Assembly (NCBI GenBank): GCA_963691815.1
Contig: OY829656.1
Span: 9,389,752-9,453,751, forward strand
Source: Echiichthys vipera
Lineage: Eukaryota; Chordata; Actinopteri; Perciformes; Trachinidae
Direction: 5' to 3'
DNA length: 64,000 nt
Below the pieces are notes generated by a model that saw nothing but the letters and a program-made list of their open reading frames with translations, was not told the DNA's origin and ran no database searches. Shown piece by piece: positions 38,001 through 48,704 of this stretch (positions within the stretch are counted from its first letter, which is position 1; every line of letters begins with the position of its first letter). The position numbers and the translations under genes were made by a program.

Positions 38001-40279
38001 AATTTTCTCGGATGTGATTTTGAAATCTCATTGTACCATGGTCATTACAATGACACAATTACACACAATAACAAAGTAAAGAAGCCAGTCCGTTCTCCAA
38101 ACCATTCTTGCTCATCTGTGGAATGCCCAATAAGGGTATATGATAAGCACTCAGTGAAAAAGAAAGAAACCGTTTTCAGTACCACTTTTGGCCCTGACAT
38201 ATACTGCCACACACCATGGCAGTGTAAGGGAATAAGAGTTATTGTTTAAACCGGTCAAATTCACTCCAGGGTGTGCAATGGGATTTACATCATGGGATTG
38301 TGGTGGCCAGGTCAAAGTGATTTTTGTATCCCACATCTGTGTTGTGATGTTATCTTGATTCTTATGAGCTGAGTCACCCGAAATCTACCATGTTCATCGT
38401 CCAAAGGCGACCAGGCACAAAACCAACTATCACAGAACCTGCTATCTTCAAAAAGCCAAGCTCTGCAGTATTGTGTTACTGAGACTCCCATTTCTGTCCC
38501 ACATGTTTGTATCTGTTAGATTAAATTGGTAAATGTAAAGGTGCCCTCACTTGTTTGCAGGGTTGAGTGTTGACACTAAGTATATATATCTAAAACAAGA
38601 ATGAAGCTGGTTTTAAATAGACCATGTCAGGAGGATCAGGTGCGGACATTGTCTGAACTACAGTAAGTGTGTCATGAGCATGTAGGAGGCATGCATGACA
38701 GGGATTATACCGTGGTAACGGAGCCTTAATATGTTAAAAGACAACTGAGATGCTTGTAGTTCCTTAAATTTGTCGGCCCTTAGCGGTGGAAGTTCCCGAA
38801 CCTTGTCGCTTATTCAGTTAGACATTTTAATTGACATCTTCATGTATATAGCCCTTCTTGTTCAACCTCTGATGATGTTTTTTTTTCATGGTATAATACA
38901 CGGCAACTTGCTCGCTTGAATTCTCAGCACAATGAGCGGCTCTATTCACACATGGGTTCAATCGGAGATTACATGGACTTTGTTTCAGGGAATTGACAGA
39001 GTAATCTCTGTTTGATGTCAGGTTCTCATTTAAGGGGCCCACTGCTCCTCTGCCTTTTGGTCAGCACTAGCTTGTTCCTCCTAAATGCTCACTGCAGGTG
39101 GACTGACCTTTAAGGTGGACCAGCTATTCTCATTTTAGTGAAAAGCTTCTCCTTCAAGATTTGCTCAGCTGAACTCAGTATGTGCGGTCCTGACAACCAG
39201 AGATTAGGATTGCTTATTGTTGTTGGACAGATATGTTTTTTAATTATTTTGTTATTTATAAAAAAATAACTGCACCAAATTATTAAGAGTAGTATTCATA
39301 AGAGTATCAAAAAGTATCGGTATTAAAAAAAAATGTAGGAACTGCCATTTTAGGTACTTCTTATTACACTAATGTTTGTTCAAGTGTTTATTTTTTAATA
39401 CATTTTATATATGTTAGTTATGTGATGTTGCAATAGGGTGAAACGTCATGAATGACAGCTGTGATTGACTCGTGGCGGGTGTCTTCGATACTTACTGATC
39501 ACAACTGCACAGACTTTGGTTGCAAAATTACAACATGGTGTTGCCATGGTATTTTGGCTTTACTGCTGTACAGTGGGAGGAAGTGAAAACATCCTGCATC
39601 CTTATGGTTGAACAACCGTCCATTTTAAACTAACTGTAGCATTCTATCATTAAGTAGCAAAGCAAAAAAACAACTAAAGAAGGTCACGTCAACAGAAGCG
39701 AATCCGGCTTGAGCGGGCAATTGTCTCAGCAGTAAATCCAAAGAGTGCTTCCTGCTCTTGCTGCGCGACAAAAAGCTACTGGTTTTCTTACTTATTTTCC
39801 TTCCACAAATTATGACAGCAAAGATTTTACTGCTGGCCTAGCTCCATGCTTGTTTTGAGTTTTCTCACCACCGTTTGTAAGAATGCACATGTTTGCAATA
39901 TTTACGATGGTCCAATTTTCCAAATCCTATTTGCAAATCCAAATTAATCTTGTAATCTGTAATTTCCCATCCTTATCTCACTGCTGGTAGGAGCGTCTCT
40001 TGGAACGTACGACAAGGTTTTATGAGAGAAATCTCGAGCCGGCGGCCTGTAAATATGAGCTATGTTCAGATTCTTTAAATCCTGTAGTCTGATCCCAGCT
40101 TAAAAAGCAACTCCTCATCCAGCTGAGCTCTGCGCCAAGATGGCTTCATGCAGTAATTTTTCCTGGACAGCGCTGTCACATCACTGTCCAATGTTTCTGT
40201 GAGTTTCACGTTGACTCCAGGGATGTTAATTGCCCATTTTAATGATATAGGGCCAGGAATAAGGGACATAGTGAGTGTG
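29063..40279. other. Intronic stretch without a supported gene
   Basis: No exon, RNA or complete element recognised in 11 kb. A block at about 32336-32530 (tggttcatttgggtcgctgt, gaacgcc) resembles the ends of a common fish DNA-transposon derivative, unconfirmed. A poly-C run lies at 35618-35642. The largest frame (146 aa, 30529-30969) has no domain and ordinary AT-rich composition. Confidence 0.5.
35618..35642. repeat. Poly-C run
   Basis: Eighteen C, one A, then six C. Could be a G-quadruplex-prone tract on the opposite strand. Confidence 0.9.
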
Positions 40280-40426
40280 TTATTACCTGAGAGGACGTTT
40301 CTACCTGTTGTGATGACATTGATACCCATAGTGATGACATTTCTATCTGTTGTGATAATGTTTGCACCCACAGTGACAACTATTCTACCCACGGTGAGGA
40401 TGTTTCCAGCCATGATGATGGCATTA
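40280..40426. repeat. 21-bp minisatellite, 7 units
   Basis: Seven imperfect 21-base units follow one another, for example ctacctgttgtgatgacatt at 40301, atacccatagtgatgacatt at 40322 and ctatctgttgtgataatgtt at 40343. Because the period is a multiple of three, both strands stay open: 94 aa on plus, and 112 aa on minus with a heptad-like (G.NVITT) repeat. The frames show no other coding sign. Confidence 0.8.
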
Positions 40427-43042
40427 CTACATTACATTACGATGGAAATTACGTTTATTTATTTTCTAAACAGTGATCCATGATCCAGAACAGATGATTT
40501 AACTTGGATTGGAGCAGAGAAGAAATTAGCAGTTAAGTTGTATGGTAGTAAATGTACAGTGTAGGTTTCAGTTTGTCCCTGAATAACTATCGAAACATTG
40601 TAAACAAGCAGATGAACAAAGACAAGCACACTACAAAGCTTGTTCAATCTACCACCGTATACCTCCCCATTTAAATTACACTGTTTAGTTCTAAAACTAT
40701 GTTCCCTCAAAAAAACACTTTGATGCACAACACTTCTGGTCACATCTGATCACTTCTAAAGGTGACTTACATGTCTGAACAGATTCCATTCACAATGTTT
40801 TATGTAAACATTTACACTTCACATTTGCTGTTTATGTCTAACCTTCATATTGCAATTTCTTGACCAATTGATAAACAGCTTAAAGCGAAAGAGAGTACAA
40901 TCCAATACTGAGTGTGAAATCACCCACAAACAAACCCCACATAGGATATAGCAAAATAGACAATCCACAAACCAGACAAAGCCTAGAGGAAGGAAGGAAA
41001 GAAAAAAAGCTAATCAATTTCTGTTACTGAAAATAGAACACCCAATGTAGCAATTACCAGTGTAATGTTGCTGGAACACTCCCACAACAATAATAAACAG
41101 TGATGATGATTCCACTTGTACTCCACTTGTAGTGAGCTTAATTAAATGCTAAATCTTGTTCGTACCCATGTAAGACATCTGCAAAAATAACTTCCTTATC
41201 TGTCTTCAGCCCTCCTCCATGTGAATATTATGAAGACAGAGCAGAAACAGCTGTATTCTTATTTACAAAGTCAATTCTTGCACTCGTTGCTATTATTCAA
41301 ACAGGAATAATTCATGTTCTTTTCTTGCCTATTACTGTGCTTAAGATTTGTAATGGAAACAGAAATGGTAATATAGTAGGATGAAATTGCTGCATGCTTT
41401 TAATTGGTATCGGATCATATTTGTGAATGTATAATCACAGGCAGGGGGTGATGGTTAGGGATGTTACCTTCATTGTGAACCTGTAATTCTCATTTCTTCT
41501 TCATATTATGTCTAATAAATAGGTGTTTTCACTATTGCATTAAAGACAACTGGTTTGACTTGGGTTGAAAGCTTATAACCACACACTGAATGCACTGGAT
41601 AAACCTCTGACCATAAAGACAAAGAAAAAACATCACAATTTATCCCTCATCATTCACACTATTCATTTACCACTGTTAATTAGAATTCATAAGAACAGAC
41701 ATGCCACTAAGGTCAGGAAGAAACGTTTGTAAATGTGAATGGTAAGTGAACAACCTTCCCCCACTGACTCCACACATCGCTCCATTTAAAGAAAGGCTAC
41801 TTTCCCAGCTCACCCAGCCCGCCACCAGGATGTTCGGAGGACAAAGGCCTTTCTCGGCTAACTTGTCTATCACAACGAACGCTCAGGTATGTGTGTGTCT
41901 TACAGCATGTGACACCCTGAGGGTCCATGTGCCACCATCCGCTAAATTAAACCTCTCCTCCCCTTCCTGTGCTCGCTGAGAGGGACCTCTTTCCAGGCGG
42001 CTCCCATTCTCCCCGCTAACTGTGTGAGCACCAGCCAGCCAGCCAGTCAGCTGTGGGAGCGTTGGAAACCACCGCTCCCCAAAGCCCAATGCAATTGCCC
42101 TGTTATTGTCCACTCATCCACTGCTCAGAGGGTGGGGGGTCGAAAGAGCTGTGAGCACTCTACATTCAAGATATCGTAATTTGACAGTGAGCTTCATATT
42201 AAATTCTGCTGTTACCCCGGTGGACCGGCAGAGAGAGAGGAAATAGTGGTGGAGCACATTTTAGAAATGGAGAACTATCTTTTAAATGAATAATTTAGTG
42301 CTTGTCAGGGGAAACTGGGAAAGAAATCTTCAGAAGGATGTATGTGTTTTTAAAGGTTAAAACGAATCTCCTATTATGTTGGTATCTATCTGAAATCTAT
42401 TTGAATTTATATTTTCTTAATTTAAAGCCACTGAGTGTAGTTTTTTTATGTGATTAGTATCAGTATGTATATATATATATATATATATTTGCTGTTTTTT
42501 CGGTAAAATCCCCCCAGTGAACATACTTACTATATACACATGCTGCTTTCAGCCCAGATAACACCTAACTCGAACTGCTATGAATAAAATTAAATTAAAC
42601 ATTTCAACAGTTTTTTTGAGACATAAAGAACCTTATGATGGAAAATTCAAGGGATCTTATATTTCTTCATTCATTTTAACATTTAATGCAATTTTGAGGT
42701 TGTTAGATGAGAACAATATAAATATGATTAATTCAAAATAATATTGCATTCAATCTGTTTTGGTCAGGGCCTGTATAAATCAAACTGTTAAAAGTGAATT
42801 AAAAGAACAGTAAATGAATAATCATTTACTATTACTTCTATTTAGAAAATAAAAGCTATTTATCCCATTTCTCATGACTTGAAATGTTAAATTAAAGAGG
42901 GCTCTTACATTAGCGAACAGTTGATGACTTCAGAACAGAAAAACATTGTACAAAAAACAATAAGTCATGAAGAAGCAATATGTAAGAGTCAGAAAAGTGG
43001 TATTAGCCTATTATTTGCATTTGAACACTTCATATGATGTTT
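40427..43042. other. Intronic stretch, nothing classified
   Basis: No gene. A (TA)n run lies at about 42468-42487. The segment near 42422 (tttaaagccactgagtgtag) resembles the start of a common fish repeat but is too short to assign. Confidence 0.45.
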
Positions 43043-43328
43043 CTAGTGCTCCTCCCTCTTAGTCTATGAGTCGACAAATCCGTTGTTTTGGTCTTAGTCG
43101 ATTAAGATTTCTTAAATCAGTTAGTCATTGTTGTGCTTCAGTCATTCTGAATGACTTATTTCCAAGTAACTTATGAGTAAATTCGGGCAAACACAAGATT
43201 TAAAGTGTTTCTGTTGCGTGACTCTTTGTGGAGAAACTCATATCTGTTAATTAAATCAACTAATCGATTAGTCAACAAAATCGTACGTAAGTGTTAGTCG
43301 ACCAATATATTTTTTTAGACAACTCTAG
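43043..43328. mobile_element. Small hAT-like MITE with 'agtcga' termini
   Basis: The left end is ctagtgctcctccctcttag then tctatgagtcgac. The right end is gttagtcgaccaatatattt then ttagacaactctag. These are loosely inverted (CTAG[a/t]G..T....AGTCGAC). The interior has aatcgattagtcaac and tagtcgattaagattt, typical of the 'attagtcgatt' hAT-derived MITEs of fish. Flanks share only atgtt, so the target duplication is not secure. Confidence 0.45.
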
Positions 43329-44061
43329 ATGTTACGTCACTTTTTCCTTTGCATTTACCAGGGGTGCAAACAACAACGATGAAGACCACTTGGGTTTTAC
43401 TTGCAATCACTTTTTATATCTTCATTGTCTGCACTTGTCATTGGGGTATTCAATTGTTTTATTAGATATTATTAACTGATATAACACAGGCAGATTGCTG
43501 TATTATGGATAACATTTGGTTACTTGAACTCCACATTAGAGTGTGGTGTAGAGCTGTGTCAGGTAGAGAGAATATGAATCTCATATCAGTAACTGTGCTT
43601 CAGGACCAAAGCCAGGACATCTATGCTCGCTGCCTTTTGACCAGAACCTCATTAATCACACTCCCACAGATGACATAGAGTAATGACCCTCTGAAAAAGA
43701 CACATACTAGTACACACACTCCCACACACAGTATATAACACACGTTATGCAGACAGCATGTGAAAGTATGCATACAAATTACAATGAATTGCATTTACAT
43801 TAGCACATTTTTAACATGTGTACTGCCTCACCGCTGAGTGTTCACACATATGCATAGACACAGACTGAGTTTCAAGGGTAGATCCTTCCACACAAAGAAA
43901 TCTGTGTTTTTTTTCATGAGATGTTGGGCAGGTCATGGATCCCTCCTGCCCAGGGAGGGAGTCAGTCTGTCTAGGCATGATGAAATCCTCCACCTGTCCT
44001 CATTCATCAAGCCCATACACATATTAATTATCACAAACCTTCAGACTTACAGCAGAGGACA

Positions 44062-44065
<4 letters not shown>

Positions 44066-44115
<50 letters not shown>

Positions 44116-44122
44116 CACACAC
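44066..44122. repeat. (AC)n microsatellite
   Basis: About 28 AC units with one GC interruption near 44108. Confidence 0.95.
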
Positions 44123-45286
44123 CTCCCCCAGCCGACACCACTTCCTCAGACCTTCAGTTAAAATTCACCTGTGGTGGCCGGATACTGATGCTGATTGCAA
44201 GTGCCTGTGGCACTACAAGTCAGCAGAGTATTTTCAGAGGACACCTAGATGTTATTGCTAAAAGGGTGTCCCAACCCAAACCTGACAGTGGAGGTTCACT
44301 TATATAGATCACACCAGGGTGTGAAAGATTTCCTGGTTCACAGTAACCAATTGTAAGTAAACCCAACTGACCCAGTGGCTCCTTTATTTAAAAAATGCTC
44401 TTTTTTCCCCATATCAGCAACTTTTCCAGACTTTTCTGATTAATGACTTCTTCACCTCTCGTGAAATGGATTTTATGTTTGTGACGGCTTCATGCTGGTG
44501 AGTACACCCCATTCTCCGAACTTCTTCCTTCTTGACTCCTGACTTTCTTTTTTTTTTTCTTCGTTTACAAATCCAGCTTTCAGTGTCGACAGATCCAACC
44601 TGACACTTACTCCAGCTTTGAGCTGCAGCTATTTGAATTAAATCTGTCAACTCCTGTGTTGTTTGCGGTTGTGTATTGTCCTCCAAAATTCAATAAGGAC
44701 TTTATACATGACTTTGCTGACCTTTTGTTGAAGGTTATGGTGAAATATGACCATCTCTTAATTTCTGGTTATTTTAATGTCCATGTGTGCTGTGAATCAA
44801 ACTCTCTGGTCAAGAATTTCTTAAATCTCATTGATTCTTTTAGTCTTGTTCAGTCTGTGATTGAACCAACACACGAAAAGGGTCACACTTTGGATCTGGT
44901 TTAATCATTAGGTCTATCAGTTTGTGTAAGAGCGATTTGTGTATTTTTTGCCTCTTTTATTTACTGTTTTAATACTTTGTTTGAGGCCTAGGGTGTGTGC
45001 TCCTATACGCCGCTCACGTAAATTTAACCCTTCGACTGCATCGCAGTTCTCAGTTGTTTTTAATGAATGAATGATCTCAGATGGAAACTGTGCTCTTAGC
45101 GCTGAGGAGTGTATTAGCAGTTTTAGCTCCATATGTAAAAATATCTTGGATTCTGTTGCTCCTCTTAGATCCAGAGGGAATAAAGCACTTTCTAAGCCTT
45201 GGTTGAATGACTCCACCCACTCTCACAGACGCTCATGTCGGCGTGCTGAGAGAAAGTGGAAGAAGGACAAACTCCATGTCTCCTTA

Positions 45287-45877
45287 GGGCACACTCACAC
45301 TGTCCTTCCGCGCCGGGCCAAAACCGTTTTTTTGGCTAAAGCCTAGTGCGTTTGACCAGAGTGCACCCGCTCCGCGCATAACTGCGGCCAGCGGGCCGTC
45401 CACGGCCCGCCTGAGAGTGGTGGGCTTTTGTAGAGCGTGTTTGCACAAGTACGAGCACGAGCGTGCCTAAGGCGGTTCTGACGTCATTTATGTGCGCCTG
45501 TTCGGACATAGTAAATAGAAGGACTGACCATGCGCGGACATTTACAACAACAACAATTGCGGCGAAAGGTTCACGTTGGTGTGAGGTGGAGTGTTTACTG
45601 CAGATTTGGTCGATGAAAATATTCAAAAACAGTCGACAAGACACACAAAAACTCAGAGGTCTATGGAAAGATTTGGAAACAAAGAGACGCATCGCGATGA
45701 CGTGTGACGTGTGACGTGTGACGTGTTACGGCGTGATGACGTATGGACAGCAAGAAGCATTTGCGCGAGGCCCAGGCAGTGTGAGTACAAACGGGCCTTG
45801 GGCGCGGGGGGAGAGTGAGGGGGGAAAAGTACCCTAAAGCCCGGGGCGCGGTGCGGAAGGACAGTGTGAGTGCGCCC
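45287..45877 (+). mobile_element. PIF/Harbinger-type element, copy 1
   Basis: Terminal inverted repeats of about 33 bases: the left starts GGGCACACTCACACTGTCCT, and the right ends GACAGTGTGAGTGCGCCC. A 3-base target duplication TTA (45284-45286, 45878-45880) matches the TWA preference of PIF/Harbinger. Removing the element plus one TTA restores the LINE reading across the site (KLHVS-LEAFKVS). The interior (about 45570-45690) retains a Myb/SANT-like segment (VECLLQIWS..., then ...LRGLWKDLE) as found in the DNA-binding accessory protein of Harbinger elements. No DDE transposase is present, so it is non-autonomous. A gacgtgt short tandem lies near 45700-45725. Confidence 0.88.
45561..45695 (+). 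pseudogene. Myb/SANT-like domain remnant of Harbinger
   Basis: The plus-strand frame gives GSRWCEVECLLQIWS and, after a one-base loss, MKIFKNSRQDTQKLRGLWKD. It aligns with the Myb/SANT-like accessory protein pattern W...EV..LL.IW.DENIQ..L..THKNSEVY. Only the first exon-like part survives and it runs out of frame. No start or partner ORF is intact. Confidence 0.65.
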
Positions 45878-46103
45878 TTAGAGGCCTTCAAGGTCTCTTT
45901 ATCCGACTATCAGACAGCTGTTAAAGAGGCTAAAACAAAGTATCTATCTAATCTTGTCCTCACAGTCACAAGCCTCAAGTTCTCTTTAACAATATTAACT
46001 CTCTTGTGAATCCCTGTGAGGTTCCTTCCATTCTGCCATCAGCTTCCCTTTGTGAAGACTTTGTTAATTTCTTTATCGGAAAAATCTCTGCTCTCAGGTC
46101 TGA

Positions 46104-46943
46104 GGGCCAACTCACACTGTCCTTCCGTACCGTGCCCAAACAGGATTTACGGGTAAAGCCTAGTTCTTTTGACCAGTGTGAGTGCAACCGCTCCGCGCCT
46201 AGCTGCTGGCCGTCCACGGCCCATTTGAGAGAGGTAGGCTTTTGTAAAGCGTGTTTGGACATGTACGAGCACGAGCGTGCGCACGTGTATGAGCACGAGC
46301 ATGAGTTCTAGGGCGGCTCTGACGTCATTTTATGTGAGCCTGTTCGGACATATAAATAAAAAATAAAAAAAAGACGGACCTTGCGCAAACATTTAACAAC
46401 AACAACAATGGTGGTGAAAGGTTCACGTTGGTGTGATGCGGAGGTGGAGTGTTTACTGCTGATTTGGTCGGATGAAAATATTTAAAAACAGTCGGACAAG
46501 ACGCACAAAAACTCTGGAAAGATTTGTAAACAAAGCGACGCACCGCGATGACGTCATTTTATGTGCGCCTGTTCGGTCATATAAAAAAAAGACAGACTAT
46601 GCGCGGACATTTAAAACAATGGCGGCGAAGGTTCACGTTGGTGTGATGCGGAGGTGGAGTGTTTACTTCAGATTTGGTCGGATGAAAATATTCAAAAACT
46701 GTCGGACAAGACGCACAAACTCCGAGGTCTATGGAAAGATTTGTAAACAAAGCGACGCATCGCAATGACGTCAATCAATGCGTGTGACGTGTGACGTGTT
46801 ACGCCGTGATGACGTATGGACAGGCAAGAAGCATTTGTGCGAGGCCCAGGCAGTGTGAGTACAAACGGGCTGGCCAGCGGGGGGAGAGGGACAAGTACCC
46901 TAAAGCCCGGGGCACGGTACGGGTGGACAGTGTGAGTGCGCCC
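46104..46943 (+). mobile_element. PIF/Harbinger-type element, copy 2, duplicated core
   Basis: The left terminus is GGGCCAACTCACACTGTCCT and the right ends GGACAGTGTGAGTGCGCCC. A 3-base direct repeat TGA flanks it (46101-46103, 46944-46946). Removing it rejoins the LINE frame (ISALRS-DIHTLAAP). It is the same family as copy 1 but 840 bases long, because the Myb-like core is present twice (see the repeat entry). The 5' third has agtacgagcacgagcgtg and gcacgagcatgag short repeats. No transposase. Confidence 0.87.
46320..46775 (+). repeat. Internal tandem duplication of the Myb-like core
   Basis: The unit 46320-46551 is repeated at 46552-46775. Both units start gacgtcattttatgtg and pass through ggttcacgttggtgtgatgc, ggaggtggagtgtttact and tttggtcggatgaaaatatt to aaacaaagcgacgca. 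The copies differ by small indels and substitutions. Copy 1 of the element has only one unit, so the duplication arose within this lineage. One short frame in each unit carries the same VEC.L.IWSDEN-like reading, interrupted by a stop in the first. Confidence 0.85.
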
Positions 46944-48181
46944 TGACATACACACCCTGGCTGCCCCCGATTTTTTTGTTACACCACTGTGCCCTGCTGT
47001 TTTTGACCAGTTTCAGCCTGTATCGCTGTCATCACTTTCAGATATAGTGAAGGTTCTGCGGCCTACAAACTACCCCCGTTCCCCTTCTCAAAGAAGTTTT
47101 TGATACTGTTGGTTCAAGTGTTATTGTTCTTATAAACACTTCTTCAGTTCAGGCTGTGTCCTGGCTGCCTTTAAACATGCTGTAGTACAGCCTCTAATCA
47201 AAAAGACAAATCTAGACCCTTCCCTTCTTTCTAATTTCAGACCCATCTCCAAGCTACTGTTTCTGTCTAAAGTTCTGGAGAAGGTAGTCTATGTTCAGCT
47301 GCGCTCATTTTTAACTCTCCATGGCATCAATAAAAAATTCCAGTCTGGCTTTCAACCGCGTCACAGTACCAAATCTTATTTTAACTATTGATGGAGGTAA
47401 CTCTGCTGTCCTTGTGATCCTCCTGACCCTTCTAACACTAGATAGTGCTTTTAAATTTGACAGACAGGTTAGTTCTGTCGTCAAAACAAGTTTCTTCCAG
47501 CTTCAAATCTTAGCCAAGATTAAGGCCTTTCTTCCTCCCAAAGATCTAGAGAGAGTGACCAAGCTTTTTTTTTCTTCACGGCTGGATTACTGTATCTCTG
47601 TATGTTGGTGTTGACCAGTCGTTGCTTCGTCGCCTGCAGCTCGTGCAAAACGCAACCGCTCATCTACTGACTGGTAAAACAAAGCACGACCACATTACAC
47701 CAGTCTTGGCCTCGCAATAATGGCTCCCTGTCCGCTATAGGATTGATTTTAAACTTTTATTTGTTTTTAAAGCTCTAAATGGACTGGCACCGCTGTACTT
47801 AACTGAACTCTTACATTGTCACACACCAGCCAGAGCGCTGAGATCAGCAGATCAACTGCTGCTGGAAGTACCCATGACCAGACTGAAAACCAGAGGGGAC
47901 CAAGCCTTTGTGACAGCTGCCCCTAGGCACTGGAACAGCTTGCCCTGGCATATTAGATCAGCCCAGAACCTAGAGGTTTTTAAATCCTTATTGAAGACCC
48001 ACCTCTTCTCCATGGCTTTTAATTCAGGCTGAGCATGAAACCTGTCTACTGTGTTTAATGTGCATTTTTTATTCTAGTTGTGTTGAATTGTATTGTCTTG
48101 TCTTGCTGAACTGAACAGCACTTTGGTTGACCGTTGGTCGTTTAAAATGTGCTCTAAATAAAGTTTGATTTGAGTTTGATT

Positions 48182-48209
48182 AGAAACTTCACCTTTTACG
48201 GTTATCATA
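48182..48209. other. Spacer between LINE and dispersed repeat
   Basis: Short unassigned spacer after the LINE tail. Confidence 0.4.
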
Positions 48210-48430
48210 GAGTTGCTTTTGGCCACAGGAGGCAGATGTTTTCAGTAAAAATCTCTAAAAACCTACTGTACACTCCCTGCTCAGAACCACACTGCAGGCA
48301 GACAAAGTTAGCTGGTTAGCTAGCTGGTGAACACAGGCTAGTGGAACATTTAGCAGGAAAAGAGATATTTCTCACAGGTGTCTGTAGGGACCAAAACAGA
48401 CCTAAAAGATTAAATATTTGGACTTATATG
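48210..48430 (+). repeat. Dispersed repeat, 'agtggaacatt' family, copy 3
   Basis: The most complete of three copies: ggaggcagatgttttcagta, aaaacctactgtacactccc, gcaggcagacaaagttagct, ggttagctagctggtgaaca and ctagtggaacatttagcagg occur in order. Very common in percomorph genomes. Class unknown. Confidence 0.55.
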
Positions 48431-48639
48431 TTCAACACACCCAGTTTATGTTCTCGTTATCTGGCTTCGCTAACAATAACAACTGCAATCATGCCAAGCG
48501 GTCACATGACTGTGGTTATCAACCCAATAAGTCTATATATAGTTATATATATACTGTTTTATATTTCTGTTTTTACAAATATACAGTATGTTATCTGTAT
48601 AATATTGTTTTTGTTAAATATAATGTTTGTACAGTATAG

Positions 48640-48704
48640 CTGGAGTTTGAAACAAAAACAATTTCGCCCTGGGATTATTAAAGTATTTCTGATTCTGATT
48701 CTGA
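48640..48704 (+). mobile_element. L2/Rex1-type LINE 3' tail, short copy
   Basis: Reads caatttcgccctgggattat, then taaagtatttctgattctga with repeated TTCTGA, matching the tail at 19284-19340. Only the 3' end is present. The 156-aa frame covering 48341-48811 runs across this and the preceding repeat and is not a gene. Confidence 0.7.

Larger units (their letters stand above)
44410..48181 (+). pseudogene. L2-type LINE, broken, with two nested insertions
   Basis: Endonuclease-domain codons begin near 44420 (LINDFFTSREMDFMFVTAS) and continue with LFAVVYCPPKFNKDFIHDF and the segment ISGYFNVHVCCESNSLVKNF (44656-44904), where the catalytic G-D-F-N Asp is Tyr. Linker codons run at 45071-45283 and 45881-46100, and the reverse transcriptase N-part is at 46947-47400 (LSNFRPISKLLFLSKVLEK). 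The catalytic core with the Asp pair is deleted near 47440-47455. The reading resumes at FDRQVSSVVKTSFFQLQIL and reaches the C-terminal KALNGLAPLYLTELL and SLKTHLFSMAFNSG-type end at about 48030. The 3'-UTR ends aaataaagtttgatttgagt. Two Harbinger elements are nested at 45287-45877 and 46104-46943. Several stops and shifts make it dead. Confidence 0.85.
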
